Shown here: positions 8,999-18,309 of the stretch, piece by piece
How positions within the stretch are numbered: the first letter of the stretch is position 1
Layout: each line of letters opens with the position of its first letter
From: Acinetobacter seifertii
GTDB lineage: Bacteria > Pseudomonadota > Gammaproteobacteria > Pseudomonadales > Moraxellaceae
Assembly: GCF_000368065.1 (NCBI RefSeq)
Contig: NZ_KB851200.1
Span: forward strand, 62,001-126,000
DNA: 64,000 nucleotides
Reading direction: 5' to 3'
Program-made: the position numbers and the translations under genes
Notes under the pieces: model-generated
What the model saw: the letters and a program-made list of their open reading frames with translations, nothing else
Database searches by the model: none
Told to the model about the DNA's origin: nothing

Positions 8999-11900
8999 AT
9001 GTTTGACCAGATTGTTAAGCTCTCGATTAAGAATCGTTGGCTTGTACTTATCGTATTTTTATTTGTTGGTGCATTAGGGGTTTATAACTATTTCAAGTTA
9101 CCGATTGATGCAGTCCCTGATATTACGAATGTACAAGTCCAGATTAATAGTGAAGCTCAAGGACTCTCTCCAATGGAGATGGAGTCTCAAGTGACCTATC
9201 CCATTGAAACTGCTTTGGCAGGTATTCCAAATTTAGACTATACACGCTCCGTATCTCGATATGGTCTATCTCAAGTAACGGCAATTTTCAAAGAAGGGAC
9301 GGATATTTATTTTGCCCGACAATTAGTCAATGAGAAGCTACAAGGAGTGACACCAAATCTTCCCGTTGGAATTGCAACTTCTATGGGGCCTGTTTCTACA
9401 GGACTTGGCGAAATCTTCATGTATACCGTTGAAAATGCCAAGAACAATCCTAATCCACTTTCACCAACGGAATTACGCACCTTACAAGACTGGGTGATTA
9501 AACCTCAGCTTCGAAATGTAGAGGGTGTTAATGAAATCAATACCATTGGTGGTTATCTCAAACAATTTGTAGTTCAACCTGATTATGCTTATTTACGTAG
9601 CATAGGGCTGGATCAGAAGACAATTTTAGAGGCTATCTCTAAGAACAGCATGAATAAAGGCTCGGGGTATATTGAGAAAAATGGTGAACAGTATTTAATT
9701 CGTTCTGATTCTCAAATTAACTCGATTGAGCAAGTCCAGAATATCCCGATTACGACGAGCAATGGTTATATCCTCAGATTGAAAGATGTTGCCAAAATAT
9801 CTATTGGTCACGAATTACGTACAGGTGCTGCAACTAAAGATGGGCAAGAAATTGTACTGGGTACAGCATTCATGCTTATTGGTGAGAACTCACGAAATGT
9901 TGCTCACGCTGTTGATCAAAAGCTACAACAGGTTCAAAAATCATTACCAGAAGGTGTGGAAGCAAAAGCTGTCTATAACCGTACAACTTTGGTTGATGCA
10001 ACGATACAGACGGTGAAAAAGAATCTTTTAGAAGGTGCGATTCTGGTAATCGTTGTTCTGTTTGTATTTCTTGGTCACTTCCGTGCTGCGCTGATTACCG
10101 CTTTGGTCATTCCTTTATCCATGCTGATGACAATCACAGGTATGGTGAACCAGAAAATTAGTGCAAACCTTATGAGTCTTGGGGCACTAGATTTCGGGAT
10201 TATTGTAGATGGTGCTGTTGTAATTGTTGAGGCCTCCTTAGCAAAGTTGGCAATTAAACAAAAAGAGCTTGGGCGAGTTTTAACAAGGCAAGAACGCTTT
10301 ACGACTGTGTTTGAGGCGACTAAAGAATCCCGCAAAGCGATTCTCTATGGTCAATTGATCATTATCTTGGTGTATCTACCTGTAATGACTCTGACTGGTG
10401 TTGAAGGAAAGATGTTTACACCAATGGCTGCAACAGTGGTTATGGCTTTAGTGGCAGCAATGATTCTTTCAATTACGTTTGTCCCTGCAATGGTGGCATT
10501 GGTCACTACTGGTGAAATTAAAGAAGAAGAGTCAAAAATCGTCCATGGCATCAAAAGATTTTATAACCCAATTCTAGATTGGTCTTTAAATCACAGATAT
10601 TTGCTAATCGCTTTTGTCTCTATTTTCTTTGTTTTTAGTGCAAGTCTTTCGACTCGTTTAGGCTCAGAGTTTATACCTTCCTTGGATGAGGGAGATGTAG
10701 CACTACATGCCTTGCGTATCCCTGGTACGTCGTTGACTCAAGCAATTGAAATGCAATACACGTTAGAAAAAGAGATTAAGAAAATTCCAGAAGTTCAGAC
10801 TATTTTTGCCAAAGTGGGGACTGCTGAAATTGCGACTGATCCTGTTCCACCTAACGTAGCAGATAACTTTGTCATGCTGAAACCTCGTAGTCAGTGGCCT
10901 AATCCTGATAAGGAAAAGTCTGCGGTTGTTGCTGAAATTGAACGCGTATCTAAAGGCGTATATGGAAACAATTATGAGTTTACACAGCCGATTCAAATGC
11001 GTTTTAACGAACTTATTTCAGGTGTCCGAACAGATGTTGCCGTAAAAATTTATGGTGATGATTTAGAGCAGTTGCTTGAATCAGCAAACGCTGCCGCTAA
11101 GATTTTAGAGGGAGTCAAAGGTACTGCTGATCTTAAAGTCGAACAGATGTCTGGTTTACCCATGGTTTCTGTTGAGCTGAAAAAAGACATGATTGCCAAC
11201 TATGGGCTTGATGCAGAGGATGTACAAAAACAGGTTTCTAGCCTAATCACAGGTGAGACAGTAGGTAAGGTGTTTGAAGGAGATCGAAAGTTCGACATTG
11301 TGGTACGTATGGATCAAAACTCGGTAACAGATCTAGAAAAGCTGTATCAGATTCCTGTGAGCTTAGCTGATGGTTCGAGTGTTCTTTTATCAGAATTGAT
11401 CGAGTTAAAAAACGTTCAAGGACCAAACCAGATTTCTCGCGAAAATGGTAAACGGCGTATCGTCATTACAGCAAATGTTCGTGGAACTGATATTGGTAGT
11501 TACATTTCAGAAGCACAATCTAAGCTGAATGCTGATTTTAAATTACCAGATGGTTATTGGCTGACTTGGGGCGGTACGTTTGAGCAAATGGAATCTGCTT
11601 CAAATCGTCTTATGGTTGTAGTACCGATTGCTTTAATTCTGATCTTTGCCATGATCTATATGGCTTTAGGTAATGTTAGAAACAGTATCTTGGTATTCAC
11701 AGGTGTGCCATTTGCACTAACAGGTGGTGTGATTGCTTTAGCACTACGTGATATTCCATTCTCAATTTCTGCGGCTGTGGGTTTCATTGCCTTATCGGGT
11801 GTTGCTGTGCTGAATGGTTTGGTTCTTGTTTCAGCCATTCAGCGACTTAGAGTTCAAGGTGAAAGTGTCATTGATGCAGTGAAACATGGTGCAATGGAAA

Positions 11901-12127
11901 GACTCCGTCCCGTGTTGATTACAGCTTTAGTCGCTTCATTAGGTTTTATTCCGATGGCCTTAAACGTAGGCATTGGCTCTGAAGTTCAGCGCCCAATTGC
12001 AACTGTTGTTATTGGTGGGATTATTTCATCAACCTTACTGACTTTGATTATTTTGCCAACCTTATATGTGTGGTTTAACCAAGGTAGGTCAAGAAAATCA
12101 AACGAAGCTGCTAAACAGGTTGTTTAG
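8999..12127 (+). CDS. czcA: CzcA-type RND heavy-metal transporter (HME1 class)
   Basis: A 1042-aa proton-driven RND permease of full length. The fourth transmembrane helix carries DFGIIVDGAVVIVE, placing Asp398, Asp404 and Glu411 in the spacing known from Cupriavidus CzcA. That DFG...DGA...E signature marks the Zn/Co/Cd class (HME1), in contrast to the copper-class motif in the second RND pump at 40565-43699. FIPSLDEGDVALHA and AVGFIALSGVAVLNGLVLVS are also typical. An AGGGGAG ribosome site lies upstream of the ATG. It ends the czcCBA core; small accessory genes follow closely. Confidence 0.93.
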   Translation: MFDQIVKLSIKNRWLVLIVFLFVGALGVYNYFKLPIDAVPDITNVQVQINSEAQGLSPMEMESQVTYPIETALAGIPNLDYTRSVSRYGLSQVTAIFKEGTDIYFARQLVNEKLQGVTPNLPVGIATSMGPVSTGLGEIFMYTVENAKNNPNPLSPTELRTLQDWVIKPQLRNVEGVNEINTIGGYLKQFVVQPDYAYLRSIGLDQKTILEAISKNSMNKGSGYIEKNGEQYLIRSDSQINSIEQVQNIPITTSNGYILRLKDVAKISIGHELRTGAATKDGQEIVLGTAFMLIGENSRNVAHAVDQKLQQVQKSLPEGVEAKAVYNRTTLVDATIQTVKKNLLEGAILVIVVLFVFLGHFRAALITALVIPLSMLMTITGMVNQKISANLMSLGALDFGIIVDGAVVIVEASLAKLAIKQKELGRVLTRQERFTTVFEATKESRKAILYGQLIIILVYLPVMTLTGVEGKMFTPMAATVVMALVAAMILSITFVPAMVALVTTGEIKEEESKIVHGIKRFYNPILDWSLNHRYLLIAFVSIFFVFSASLSTRLGSEFIPSLDEGDVALHALRIPGTSLTQAIEMQYTLEKEIKKIPEVQTIFAKVGTAEIATDPVPPNVADNFVMLKPRSQWPNPDKEKSAVVAEIERVSKGVYGNNYEFTQPIQMRFNELISGVRTDVAVKIYGDDLEQLLESANAAAKILEGVKGTADLKVEQMSGLPMVSVELKKDMIANYGLDAEDVQKQVSSLITGETVGKVFEGDRKFDIVVRMDQNSVTDLEKLYQIPVSLADGSSVLLSELIELKNVQGPNQISRENGKRRIVITANVRGTDIGSYISEAQSKLNADFKLPDGYWLTWGGTFEQMESASNRLMVVVPIALILIFAMIYMALGNVRNSILVFTGVPFALTGGVIALALRDIPFSISAAVGFIALSGVAVLNGLVLVSAIQRLRVQGESVIDAVKHGAMERLRPVLITALVASLGFIPMALNVGIGSEVQRPIATVVIGGIISSTLLTLIILPTLYVWFNQGRSRKSNEAAKQVV

Positions 12128-12138
12128 GGGCATCTTTA

Positions 12139-12510
12139 ATGACAAATATATTGCGAGATAAACAAAACAAATTTGTGATGATGTTGCTAGTCTGCATGAT
12201 CAGTCTCGCTTTATGTTTGCACTTTAAAGAGCATGTAACTGAAAATGAATTTCAGAGACACGTTTCAATTGATGCAATTAACTCTCACCATCATGAGATA
12301 AGCCAACAACATTCACATAGTCACCAAGATAATTACTATGAACATTTTGTTGGCTATGACGTACTTAAATCGGCCGCTTTAGCTCATCTCTTAAAAGGGA
12401 TTTCGATTTTAGATTGGTCAAAAGAATATGTTTATCTGATGGTGAGTCGTATTTTTAAACCGCCCAAAAAGTTAATGGATTTTCAATTCATTTTAAATTT
12501 TGGAGTTTGA
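12139..12510 (+). CDS. Small His-rich membrane-anchored protein
   Basis: A 123-aa protein 11 bp after czcA. It has one N-terminal helix (about residues 13-28), then a periplasmic segment with a dense histidine cluster (NSHHHEISQQHSHSHQD) suited to binding Zn, Co or Ni. The C-terminal half has a weaker hydrophobic region. No family is recognised. Its position in the czc operon suggests a metal-buffering or sensing accessory similar in spirit to CzcI. Confidence 0.65.
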   Translation: MTNILRDKQNKFVMMLLVCMISLALCLHFKEHVTENEFQRHVSIDAINSHHHEISQQHSHSHQDNYYEHFVGYDVLKSAALAHLLKGISILDWSKEYVYLMVSRIFKPPKKLMDFQFILNFGV

Positions 12511-12515
12511 TATAC

Positions 12516-13229
12516 ATGCAAATTATTGCTTCACACATTGTGAAATTAAGTGCTTACATAAAGCTATTACTTGCTTTATTCATTACATTGGTAAGCCCTA
12601 CACTTTTTGCTCATGGAGTAGCGGAAGGTGATAAGGGCTATATTCAAGAAATTTATGGCATTCATGTGATTCCATTCATCTATTTGGGTGCGAAGCATAT
12701 GGTCACTGGATATGACCATTTACTATTTCTTGTTGGCATTATCTTCTTCTTATACCGAATGAAAGATATCGGCTTGTACGTCAGCCTATTTGCACTTGGG
12801 CATTCGATTACGATGCTGGTGGGTGTTTATTACAATATCTCGATAAACGCCTACATCATTGATGCAATCATTGGTTTTTCGATTGTTTATAAGGCTCTAG
12901 ATAACTTGGGGGCTTATCAGCGTTGGTTTGGTTTTCAACCAAACACGAAAATCGCGACTTTAATTTTTGGTCTGATTCATGGTTTTGGACTCGCAGTAAA
13001 AATTCAGGAATATGAAGTTCCGAGTGATGGACTGTTGGCAAATTTAATCTCATTCAATATTGGGGTTGAATTAGGCCAGTTTATGGCTCTGTGCATCATC
13101 TTGTTATTAATGACGTTTTGGAGAAAGACACCTTATTTCTTTAAAACAGCTTATCAAAGCAATGTCTTCCTCATGTTCCTCGGTTTTTTACTTGTTGGCT
13201 ATCAACTTACTGGCTTCATTACTCAATAA
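12516..13229 (+). CDS. HupE/UreJ-like membrane protein
   Basis: A 237-aa membrane protein with a signal-like N-terminus and about six transmembrane helices. It carries HMVTGYDHLLFLVG, the His/Asp-His motif of HupE/UreJ proteins that handle nickel or cobalt, and a later GLIHGFGLA helix and NIGVELGQ motif also typical of this family. The start is placed at the ATG at 12516, with GGAG ten bases upstream, rather than a TTG at 12507 that overlaps the previous stop codon. Context in a czc operon suggests a metal-transport accessory; direction of transport is not evident. Confidence 0.75.
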   Translation: MQIIASHIVKLSAYIKLLLALFITLVSPTLFAHGVAEGDKGYIQEIYGIHVIPFIYLGAKHMVTGYDHLLFLVGIIFFLYRMKDIGLYVSLFALGHSITMLVGVYYNISINAYIIDAIIGFSIVYKALDNLGAYQRWFGFQPNTKIATLIFGLIHGFGLAVKIQEYEVPSDGLLANLISFNIGVELGQFMALCIILLLMTFWRKTPYFFKTAYQSNVFLMFLGFLLVGYQLTGFITQ

Positions 13230-13240
13230 GGATCTAAATT

Positions 13241-13879
13241 ATGTATAACGCTGAAATTCCAAAAGATATCGAATTACCTTCATCAAAAAAGTTAATTAAA
13301 TCAACAGCAATTGCTGCCGTAAGTGCCGTTATTGTGCTAGTTACCTGTGTCATGCCTGCGGAGTATGCAATTGATCCGACAGGTATGGGTAAAGTGCTTG
13401 GTTTAACGAAAATGGGAGAAATCAAACAATCACTAACTGAAGAGTCAGAAAATGGTATCAATGCTGCACAGGCAGTGAATAGTGTTGAACAAATATCAGT
13501 AGAAACTTCGACTCAAACGGCAACTGATAATGCTCAAATGATTATGCCTGCTATTAATAAAGAGAGCATTAGTATTGAGCTTAAACCGGGCCAAGCAACC
13601 GAAGTGAAACTGACGATGCCACAAAGTGCAAGTGTCAACTTTGACTGGAAAGCTGTTGGAGGTGGTCTTAATTATGATACCCATGGTGATCCAGTGAACG
13701 CTCCTAAAGGGTTCTATCATGGCTATGGAAAAGGAAAGAATGAAACAACTCAGCAGGGTGTCTTAAAGGCAGCTTTTGATGGCAAGCATGGTTGGTTCTG
13801 GCGTAACCGTACGGAAAATCCAGTGACTGTAACTCTACTTGTAGAAGGGCAGTTTAGTGAAATGAAGAAAGTCTTTTAA
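13241..13879 (+). CDS. Transmembrane-anchor protein of the czc cluster
   Basis: A 212-aa protein with a cytoplasmic N-terminal tail, one transmembrane helix (about residues 23-42) and a large periplasmic domain. The C-terminal half contains NFDWKAVGGGLNYDTHGDP, GFYHGYGKGKNE and HGWFWRNRTENPVTVTL, which look like a compact beta-rich domain. Similar proteins, usually called transmembrane anchor proteins, accompany HupE-like genes in metal-resistance clusters. The function is unknown. It follows the HupE-like gene by 11 bp. Confidence 0.65.
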   Translation: MYNAEIPKDIELPSSKKLIKSTAIAAVSAVIVLVTCVMPAEYAIDPTGMGKVLGLTKMGEIKQSLTEESENGINAAQAVNSVEQISVETSTQTATDNAQMIMPAINKESISIELKPGQATEVKLTMPQSASVNFDWKAVGGGLNYDTHGDPVNAPKGFYHGYGKGKNETTQQGVLKAAFDGKHGWFWRNRTENPVTVTLLVEGQFSEMKKVF

Positions 13880-13888
13880 GTTTTGATC

Positions 13889-13919
13889 AATCTCCTTGGA
13901 ATAATATTCCAAGGAGATT
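13889..13919. terminator. Perfect hairpin ending the czc operon
   Basis: AATCTCCTTGGAAT and ATTCCAAGGAGATT are 14-bp perfect arms with a 3-base loop, ten bases after the preceding stop codon. There is no T-run, so it may be an mRNA-stabilising end rather than a true terminator. Confidence 0.6.
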
Positions 13920-13959
13920 CAATTGCTAAAGAAGTCAGGTTCTAAAAGGAATCCATAAG

Positions 13960-15267
13960 ATGCTAGAAGTACTAAAAAACACAACATATCGGCATTTGTT
14001 TTTGGCCCAAGTAATAGCGCTAATCGGAACGGGGTTAATCACAATCGCCCTAGCTTTACAGGCGTACGATATTGCAAAGGGGGAAGCAGCCCAAGTTCTT
14101 GGTATTGCATTGGCAATTAAGATGATTGCTTATATCGGTGTAGCGCCTATAGCATCTGCATTTGCTGAGCGATTACCAAGAAAAAAAGTATTGGTTGGGC
14201 TAGATGTTATTCGAGCATTAACAGCATTGTGTCTACCGTTTGTGACACAAATTTGGCAAATTTATATTCTCATTTTTATTTTGCAATCTGCTTCTGCTGC
14301 ATTTACACCAACATTTCAGGCAATGATTCCAGATGTTTTACCTGAAGAAAAAGACTATACCAATGCGCTATCATTATCACGATTGGCCTATGATTTAGAA
14401 AATATTATTAGTCCGATGCTCGCGGCATTTTTATTAACTTTGATGAGTTATCACAACTTATTTTTGGGAACGGTATTAGGTTTTATCGGTTCTGCTTTGT
14501 TTGTGGTAAGTGCGAAATTACCAGTTGCCAAAGTACCTGCGTTTAGAGGTGTTTATAGCCGTATTAAGCAGGGAGCTAAAATTTATTTTAATACGCCTAG
14601 ACTTAAAGCATTGCTTGCTCTCAATTTAGCAATTGCGTCAGCAAGCGCTGTAGTGATTGTAAATACCGTGGTATTGGTTCAATCGACATTTAAGCTAACT
14701 GAAAATGCGACTACTTGGGCTTTTGGTTTATTTGGATTTGGTTCAATGCTTTCGGCTTTCATTTTGCCTAAGATATTGGATAAGTTCCCAGATCGATCAG
14801 TGATGTTGACGGGAACAACAATTCTTGTAATTGGGCTGTTAAGTGGTTATTTCATTACATCTTATAATGGTTTGCTTGTACTTTGGTTTGTGCTTGGTAT
14901 TGGATATTCTGTTTCACAAACACCTACAGGCCGTTTGATTCGAAAATCTGCATCGAGTGAGAGTAGGACCTCTCTATTCGCAGCGCAATTTGCGTTTTCA
15001 CATGCTTGCTGGTTAGTGACTTATCCCTTGGTTGGATGGCTCACTACTAACATAGGAACATTACAAACTTTTATACCGATGGCAGTGATTGCAACGATTT
15101 CTTTATTACTTGCAATGCGTTTGTGGCCATCACAGGATGAGGCTCTTTTACCCCACAGTCATGATGATTTACCTCCAGATCATGAGCATTTGCAGCAGCA
15201 TCGAATCAATGGAGTACACGTCCATGAATATATTATTGATGACTATCATGAAAAGTGGCCTAAATAA
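13960..15267 (+). CDS. MFS exporter with His-rich tail, NreB-like
   Basis: A 435-aa major facilitator with about 12 transmembrane helices; RLPRKKVLVGLDVIRALTAL is the usual loop 2-3 region. The C-terminal 45 residues are cytoplasmic and rich in His and Asp (HSHDDLPPDHEH, NGVHVHEY). NreB nickel exporters have this architecture, a standard MFS body with a histidine-rich tail. The neighbouring dmeR/dmeF pair also points to Ni/Co. The substrate is inferred from architecture and context, not from a specific motif. Confidence 0.75.
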   Translation: MLEVLKNTTYRHLFLAQVIALIGTGLITIALALQAYDIAKGEAAQVLGIALAIKMIAYIGVAPIASAFAERLPRKKVLVGLDVIRALTALCLPFVTQIWQIYILIFILQSASAAFTPTFQAMIPDVLPEEKDYTNALSLSRLAYDLENIISPMLAAFLLTLMSYHNLFLGTVLGFIGSALFVVSAKLPVAKVPAFRGVYSRIKQGAKIYFNTPRLKALLALNLAIASASAVVIVNTVVLVQSTFKLTENATTWAFGLFGFGSMLSAFILPKILDKFPDRSVMLTGTTILVIGLLSGYFITSYNGLLVLWFVLGIGYSVSQTPTGRLIRKSASSESRTSLFAAQFAFSHACWLVTYPLVGWLTTNIGTLQTFIPMAVIATISLLLAMRLWPSQDEALLPHSHDDLPPDHEHLQQHRINGVHVHEYIIDDYHEKWPK

Positions 15268-15358
15268 CTCTTTTTCGACTAATGACTTAGAAAGATTCCG
15301 TTTGTTTGTTGTACAATTATAAGCTTATTTTATTGTTCAATAAAAAAAGGGGAACAAC

Positions 15359-15484
15359 ATGAAAAAACTAATCTTGGTATGTTTAATGGGGCTTGCGGTA
15401 ACAAATGCTTTTGCTCATTCAGGTGGTACTGATTCTTCAGGCTGCCACACGAATAGCAAGACAGGGGATCGTCACTGCCATTAA
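15359..15484 (+). CDS. 41-aa secreted His/Cys peptide (YHYH-like)
   Basis: A short gene with an AAAGGGG ribosome site. The first 19 residues form a signal peptide (MKKLILVCLMGLAVTNAFA), leaving a mature peptide of about 22 residues, HSGGTDSSGCHTNSKTGDRHCH. The ordered His and Cys residues match the short YHYH/'HxxxxxGCHxN..GxxHCH' peptides seen in Proteobacteria. The likely role is periplasmic metal binding, in keeping with its place between the NreB-like and dmeRF genes; this is inference. Confidence 0.7.
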   Translation: MKKLILVCLMGLAVTNAFAHSGGTDSSGCHTNSKTGDRHCH

Positions 15485-15489
15485 TAATA

Positions 15490-15522
15490 AAAATGAGTAG
15501 AACATTTTGTTCTACTCATTTT
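15490..15522. terminator. Bidirectional terminator
   Basis: AAAATGAGTAGAACA and TGTTCTACTCATTTT are 15-bp perfect arms around TTT. It serves the small peptide gene on the plus strand and overlaps the dmeR stop codon on the minus strand. Confidence 0.8.
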
Positions 15523-15785
15523 GAATAACGATCTAATAATAATAAGTACTGTTTCATTTCTTCTTCATCAAAATTTTGATCCCCTTTCAATACATGTTCT
15601 CTTAAATGTTGTTCAAGAAGTTGCTGCATTAACCCATTAACAGCACCTTTAATTGCTGCAACTTGTTGTAATACTTCAAGACAAGAGCTTTCAGGTGTTA
15701 ATAATGACTTTTCAACAGAAGTAACCTGTCCTTGAATCCGCTTGATGCGATTAAGTATTTTTTTATCTTGATGCAAATGAGACAT
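15516..15785 (-). CDS. dmeR: RcnR/DmeR-type metal-sensing repressor
   Basis: An 89-aa all-helical repressor of the CsoR/RcnR family. The metal-site residues match RcnR: His3, Cys35, His60 and His64. That set binds Ni or Co, unlike copper CsoR (Cys-His-Cys) or FrmR (Glu at 64). NRIKRIQGQ and AAIKGAVNGLM are family motifs. It is divergent from dmeF, and the shared 55-bp region holds a G-tract operator of RcnR type. Binding of Ni or Co should release DNA and switch on dmeF and probably itself. The TTAGGAAAA ribosome site fits this start. Confidence 0.88.
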   Translation of the reverse strand: MSHLHQDKKILNRIKRIQGQVTSVEKSLLTPESSCLEVLQQVAAIKGAVNGLMQQLLEQHLREHVLKGDQNFDEEEMKQYLLLLDRYSK

Positions 15786-15807
15786 GATTTTTCCTAAAAA
15801 AAATATA

Positions 15808-15821
15808 TACTGGGGGGAGTA
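15808..15821. promoter_or_regulatory. RcnR/DmeR operator, TACT-G6-AGTA
   Basis: TACTGGGGGGAGTA closely matches the TACT-G6-N-AGTA half-site described for E. coli RcnR. It is centred between divergent dmeR and dmeF. A TATACT -10-like hexamer overlaps it on the plus strand, and a TATATT hexamer lies beside it for dmeR, so bound repressor could block both promoters. Confidence 0.75.
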
Positions 15822-15840
15822 TCTTGGAAAGATAAAATTT

Positions 15841-16776
15841 ATGCAACTTCATAGTAACTTAGATCGTCGTCATTCTCATCAATTCGATGAAGGAAATCCT
15901 TTAGCACAAAAGAAAATACTGATTGCGACAATTCTTACAGCAATCATGATGGTACTAGAGATATTGGGGGGATGGATTTTTAATTCGATGGCCTTACTCG
16001 CAGATGGCTGGCATATGAGTTCACATATGGTTGCTCTCGGCTTAGCTTATTTCGCATATCGAATGGCCCGACATTATGCTCATGATCAGCGATTTAGTTT
16101 TGGTACTTGGAAAATTGAGATTCTAGCAGGGTACAGTAGTGCTATTTTACTTATGGTTGTAGCACTTTTAATGGGTATTCAATCTATCGATCGATTAATG
16201 AATCCCGTGAATATTCATTACAATGAGGCAATACCAATTGCAATTGTTGGTTTATTGGTAAACTTGGTTTGTGCATGGTTATTACATGACGGAGGCCACC
16301 ACCATCACCACGAGCATGATCATCACCATGAACACGACCACCACCACGATCATCATGACTTAAATCAAAAGGCGGCGTTTCTGCATGTAGTAGCTGATGC
16401 GGTTACTTCTGTATTGGCAATTGTTGCATTGTTTGCGGGGAAATATTTTGGTTGGAGTTTCTTAGATGCACTATTAGGTGTAGTTGGAGCTATTCTTGTC
16501 GCTAAATGGTCATGGGGATTATTAAATGAGACAGGAAAGACACTACTCGATGCAGAAATGTCTCACCCTGTGGTTGATGAAATCAAAGAGGTTATAGAGG
16601 AATTTCCTCAAGTTAATATTACTGATTTACATGTTTGGAAAGTTGGTAGAGGCAAGTTTTCTTGCATCTTGGCTTTAGAGAGTACAGGTGTAGATTTAAC
16701 ACCAGATGTAGTGAAACAGGCACTCTCTATCCATGAAGAAATTGTGCATGCAAGTGTTGAAATACATTTTATTTGA
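15841..16776 (+). CDS. dmeF: DmeF-type cation diffusion facilitator
   Basis: A 311-aa CDF exporter with six transmembrane helices. Site-A motifs are visible in helix 2 (ADGWHMSSH) and helix 5 (HVVADAVTS). A very His-rich cytoplasmic loop (about residues 156-176, runs of HH/EHD) sits between helices 4 and 5, as in DmeF and CzcD. The regulator next door is of DmeR type, so Co and Ni are the likely substrates. The start is set at the ATG at 15841: the upstream ATG at 15784 would run through the operator and overlap the dmeR start codon. Confidence 0.87.
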   Translation: MQLHSNLDRRHSHQFDEGNPLAQKKILIATILTAIMMVLEILGGWIFNSMALLADGWHMSSHMVALGLAYFAYRMARHYAHDQRFSFGTWKIEILAGYSSAILLMVVALLMGIQSIDRLMNPVNIHYNEAIPIAIVGLLVNLVCAWLLHDGGHHHHHEHDHHHEHDHHHDHHDLNQKAAFLHVVADAVTSVLAIVALFAGKYFGWSFLDALLGVVGAILVAKWSWGLLNETGKTLLDAEMSHPVVDEIKEVIEEFPQVNITDLHVWKVGRGKFSCILALESTGVDLTPDVVKQALSIHEEIVHASVEIHFI

Positions 16777-16787
16777 ATTATTGAATG

Positions 16788-16825
16788 GTTTTAGTTGGAC
16801 AAATAAGTCCAACTAAAACATTTTT
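16788..16825. terminator. Bidirectional terminator between dmeF and chrA
   Basis: GTTTTAGTTGGAC and GTCCAACTAAAAC are 13-bp perfect arms with an AAATAA loop and flanking T/A runs. It lies between two convergent genes. Confidence 0.85.
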
Positions 16826-16841
16826 ATATAGTTATAAGTGA

Positions 16842-18263
16842 TTAGCCGCTTATCCCGAAAAAGTGAAGAATAATTCCTATAGCGCAGCAACCAGCTAAAG
16901 TAGTCATCATTCCAAGTTTGAAACGGAATAAAGCAAGCATAGCTATGATTGATAACATTAGTGACCATGGGTTAATGCTGGATAAAACTGGAACTTGTAA
17001 AACCATTCCATATTTATGAATTACATTAACTTCAGCAAATAATGTATGTAATGCAAACCACACTGATAGATTAAGGATCACTCCAACAACAGCTGCTGTA
17101 ATTGTCGAAAGTATGGCATTTAAAGCCTTATTATTTCTTAATGCTTCAATATATGGAGCACCAATAAAAATGAATAGAAAAGAGGGTACAAATGTTACCC
17201 ATTTCGCTAATATACCTCCAAGAGTACCAGCCAAGGCAGGATTCAATGATCCTGGGTCTCGATACGCTGCCATAAAGCCTACAAACTGAACTACACTAAT
17301 CAGGGGGCCAGGGGTGGTTTCAGCCATACCAAGTCCGATCAGCATTTCACTAGGTTTAAGCCAATGGAAGTTTTCGACGGCTTGCTGTGCAACATAAGAT
17401 AAAATTGCATAAGCACCACCAAACGTAAGTACGGACATTTTGCTGAAGAATAGAGCGATATGCGTATAAACATTATCTTTGCCCATTAAAGTAATAAAAG
17501 CTATAAGTGGGCCGAGCCATAAGACCAAACCAATGAGAGTAATTTTTAGAGCTCTTGTATGGGAAGGTTGTACATGCTCTGGGATCTGCTTAGCAAAAGC
17601 AGCATCAATAGCTGCTAATGAAGCATTAGAGCTATTAGCGTCAGAATGAGATGAGGAGGCGTTAAATGCTTTACTTCCACTTTTATTTCCGATGTAACCG
17701 ATAAGCGCAGCAACTAAAATAATAAATGGAAAAGGCAAAGCAAAGATAAAGATGCCGATAAATGACAAGATAGCGACAATGACCATCACCTTGTTTTTTA
17801 AGGCTCGACGACCTACACGCATGACAGCTTCAAGAACTACTGCAAGTACGGCTGCTTTTAATCCAAAGAATAATGCTTGAACAATACTAATCTGACCATA
17901 ACTTGCATAAATCCAGCTTAGTATTCCTAATGCAAGTAGACCCGGTAAAATAAAGAGAGTACCCGCAACGAGTCCGCCACGTGTTCGGTGTAATAACCAA
18001 CCTATGTATACAGCCAACTTATGTGCTTCAGGACCAGGAACAAGTGTACAGTAATTTAAGGCATGTAAAAAACGCGTTTCACTAATCCATTGTTTCTCTT
18101 CAACTAAAATTTTATGCATTACTGCGATTTGCCCCGCAGGTCCACCAAAGCTAAGCGCAGCTACTTTAAGCCATACCCAAAAAGCTTCACGAAATGAAAC
18201 ACCATGAAGTTCATGTGGGGGAATGCTTTCAGCTAAAGCAGTGGAATCTTCATTTGTATTCAT
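16842..18263 (-). CDS. chrA: Chromate transporter ChrA
   Basis: A 473-aa membrane protein of the two-domain CHR family. The N-terminal half carries AALSFGGPAGQIAVMHK and TLVPGPEAHKLAVYIGW; the C-terminal half carries the paired motifs LTFGGAYAILSYVAQQAV and ETTPGPLISVVQFVGF. It exports chromate. The start is placed at 18263, where AGGTGA lies seven bases upstream. A longer frame begins at 18317 and overlaps chrB by eight bases but has no clear ribosome site. It follows chrB as an operon. Confidence 0.9.
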   Translation of the reverse strand: MNTNEDSTALAESIPPHELHGVSFREAFWVWLKVAALSFGGPAGQIAVMHKILVEEKQWISETRFLHALNYCTLVPGPEAHKLAVYIGWLLHRTRGGLVAGTLFILPGLLALGILSWIYASYGQISIVQALFFGLKAAVLAVVLEAVMRVGRRALKNKVMVIVAILSFIGIFIFALPFPFIILVAALIGYIGNKSGSKAFNASSSHSDANSSNASLAAIDAAFAKQIPEHVQPSHTRALKITLIGLVLWLGPLIAFITLMGKDNVYTHIALFFSKMSVLTFGGAYAILSYVAQQAVENFHWLKPSEMLIGLGMAETTPGPLISVVQFVGFMAAYRDPGSLNPALAGTLGGILAKWVTFVPSFLFIFIGAPYIEALRNNKALNAILSTITAAVVGVILNLSVWFALHTLFAEVNVIHKYGMVLQVPVLSSINPWSLMLSIIAMLALFRFKLGMMTTLAGCCAIGIILHFFGISG

Positions 18264-18309
18264 TGCTATTTCACCTAAATTTTTGAAATTTAAAAAGTAT
18301 TTGATGCGT

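Noticed and set aside
16314..16358. Low-complexity CAC/CAT repeat as a satellite
   Set aside because: It encodes the His-rich loop of the CDF transporter and is explained by protein function.
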